DNA of 64,000 nt from Diplolepis rosae. Taxonomy: Eukaryota > Arthropoda > Insecta > Hymenoptera > Diplolepididae. A program made the position numbers and the translations under genes. The notes beneath the pieces are model-generated. The model worked only from the letters and a program-made list of their open reading frames with translations, was not told where the DNA came from and made no database searches. The stretch is taken from assembly GCA_030998225.1 (NCBI GenBank), contig JAPYXD010000718.1, positions 310,001 through 374,000 of the forward strand, given 5' to 3'. Positions within the stretch are counted from its first letter, which is position 1. The number at the start of each line of letters is the position of its first letter. Of the stretch, positions 63,753 to 64,000 are shown piece by piece.

Positions 63753-64000
63753 ATCTCGCGTATTAGTTGGCCACTTTATAACAATTCTTATACTCCTAAG
63801 AACTCGCGCATTACTTGGCCACTTTACTTTAAGTCAGAGTCCGGAAATCTCGCGTATTTTTTGGCCACTTTATAACAATTCTTATACTCCTAAGAATTCG
63901 CGCATTACTTGGCCACTCTTTTCAAGACAGACTTCGTTTATCTCGAGTATTACTTGGCCACCTTACTTAAAGTCAGAGTTCGGAAATCTCGCGTATTAGT

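Larger units (their letters stand above)
1..64000 (+). repeat. Satellite DNA array, 45-54 bp monomers, whole window
   Basis: The whole window is a head-to-tail tandem array of monomers of 45, 46, 47, 48 or 54 bp. Each begins with a shared head of about 22 bp, consensus ctcgcgtattacttggccac with common variants tattagttgg and tattacgagg, followed by a tail of 23-32 bp from one of five main classes (F, G, P, K, D). All copies read in the same direction; I saw no inverted monomer. TGGCCA (MscI, inner HaeIII) falls in nearly every head, and GAATTC (EcoRI) forms at many K-to-F/G junctions, so both enzymes should give ladders. No unique DNA, transposon or gene breaks the array and both ends continue out of view. 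This is typical of eukaryotic centromeric or heterochromatic satellite; the location is inference and the species cannot be read from it. Confidence 0.97.
62397..64000 (+). repeat. Array, D-free terminal stretch with truncated monomers
   Basis: Only F, G, P and K monomers (and one P3-type after the last D) are present, mostly as G-P2-K1 and Fc/F-K3-P2-K1 words. Two monomers are shortened at non-standard points (62999-63034 and 63687-63752) and a substitution cluster lies at about 63250-63320. The array still continues past the window end. Confidence 0.85.

Noticed and set aside
1..64000. CRISPR array (conserved 22-bp core with variable 23-32-bp inserts)
   Set aside because: The inserts fall into about five recurring classes rather than unique spacers, the core is degenerate, sizes vary by class, there are far too many units, and no leader or cas gene is present.
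1..64000. Perfect CENP-B box
   Set aside because: I checked places where cggg occurs (for example near 3888, 5122, 14943, 22430, 39061 and 43296). None has TTCG at the required distance with the central A.
1..64000. Transposable element, terminal inverted repeats or LTRs inside the array
   Set aside because: No unique stretch, inverted copy, target-site duplication or polymerase/transposase-like reading frame was seen; every base is assignable to a monomer or a degraded monomer.
1..64000. TATA-like motifs in D and K tails (tatttatata, ttataaaaa) as promoters
   Set aside because: They are repeated hundreds of times as part of the monomer tails, with no downstream gene. Transcription of the satellite is possible but cannot be supported from sequence.
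1..64000. Telomeric repeat, rDNA spacer, tRNA or rRNA
   Set aside because: No telomere-type hexamer or heptamer runs, and no conserved rRNA or tRNA segments were recognised.
1..64000. Assignment to a named species or known satellite family
   Set aside because: I do not recognise the consensus. A database search with the 238-bp F-P-K1-G-D word would decide; I cannot run it.

Overview
The window is one uninterrupted block of satellite DNA. From base 1 to base 64000 it is a head-to-tail array of short monomers of about 45-54 bp, roughly 1,350 of them (64,000 divided by a mean near 47). All lie in the same orientation and neither edge of the array is in view. I see no gene, RNA gene, mobile element or unique sequence. 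The short open frames are by-products of the repeat. Such an array points to a eukaryotic chromosome, most likely centromeric, pericentromeric or other heterochromatin. The sequence alone does not identify the species.

Every monomer has a shared head of about 22 bp, consensus ctcgcg(t/c)atta(ct/gt/cg)(t/a)ggccac, with a TGGCCA palindrome near its end. The head is followed by one of a few tails. F tails (cttttcaagacagactt...) and G tails (cttttcaggacaggcttcg) give 45-bp monomers. P tails (...aagtcagagtccgg) give 46 bp. K tails (...aattcttatactcct) give 47-48 bp. D tails (tgtatttatatcagtc...ccattg) give 54 bp. Tails follow one another in a restricted order, so the array reads like a small grammar. 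F-P-K-G-D (45+46+48+45+54 = 238 bp) is the commonest word.

On top of this are many local higher-order repeats (HORs), each with a period equal to a sum of whole monomers: 283 bp x2 (206-771), 848 bp x2 (about 5503-7198), 1284/1285 bp x2 plus a partial (8509-11599), a 3.2-4.4 kb super-repeat x4 (about 18.37-31 kb), a 1461-bp unit then a 2114-bp two-part HOR x2 (31674-37362), 942 bp x2 (40893-42776), 231 bp x3 (43487-44186), 466 bp x2 (48323-49254), 761 bp x2 (50958-52479) and 2504/2597 bp x2 (55505 to about 60.6 kb). Related copies mostly differ by losing or gaining whole monomers, as expected from unequal exchange in register. The stretches between are the same monomers in less regular order.

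The most interesting points are the modular tail grammar with nested HORs; a monomer class in which TGGCCA has become TGATCA, changing both central bases so that the palindrome is kept; a 17-bp CENP-B-box-like motif with 8 of 9 key bases at every G junction; isolated clusters of substitutions without length change, one almost all to A; and loss of the D class in the last 1.6 kb.
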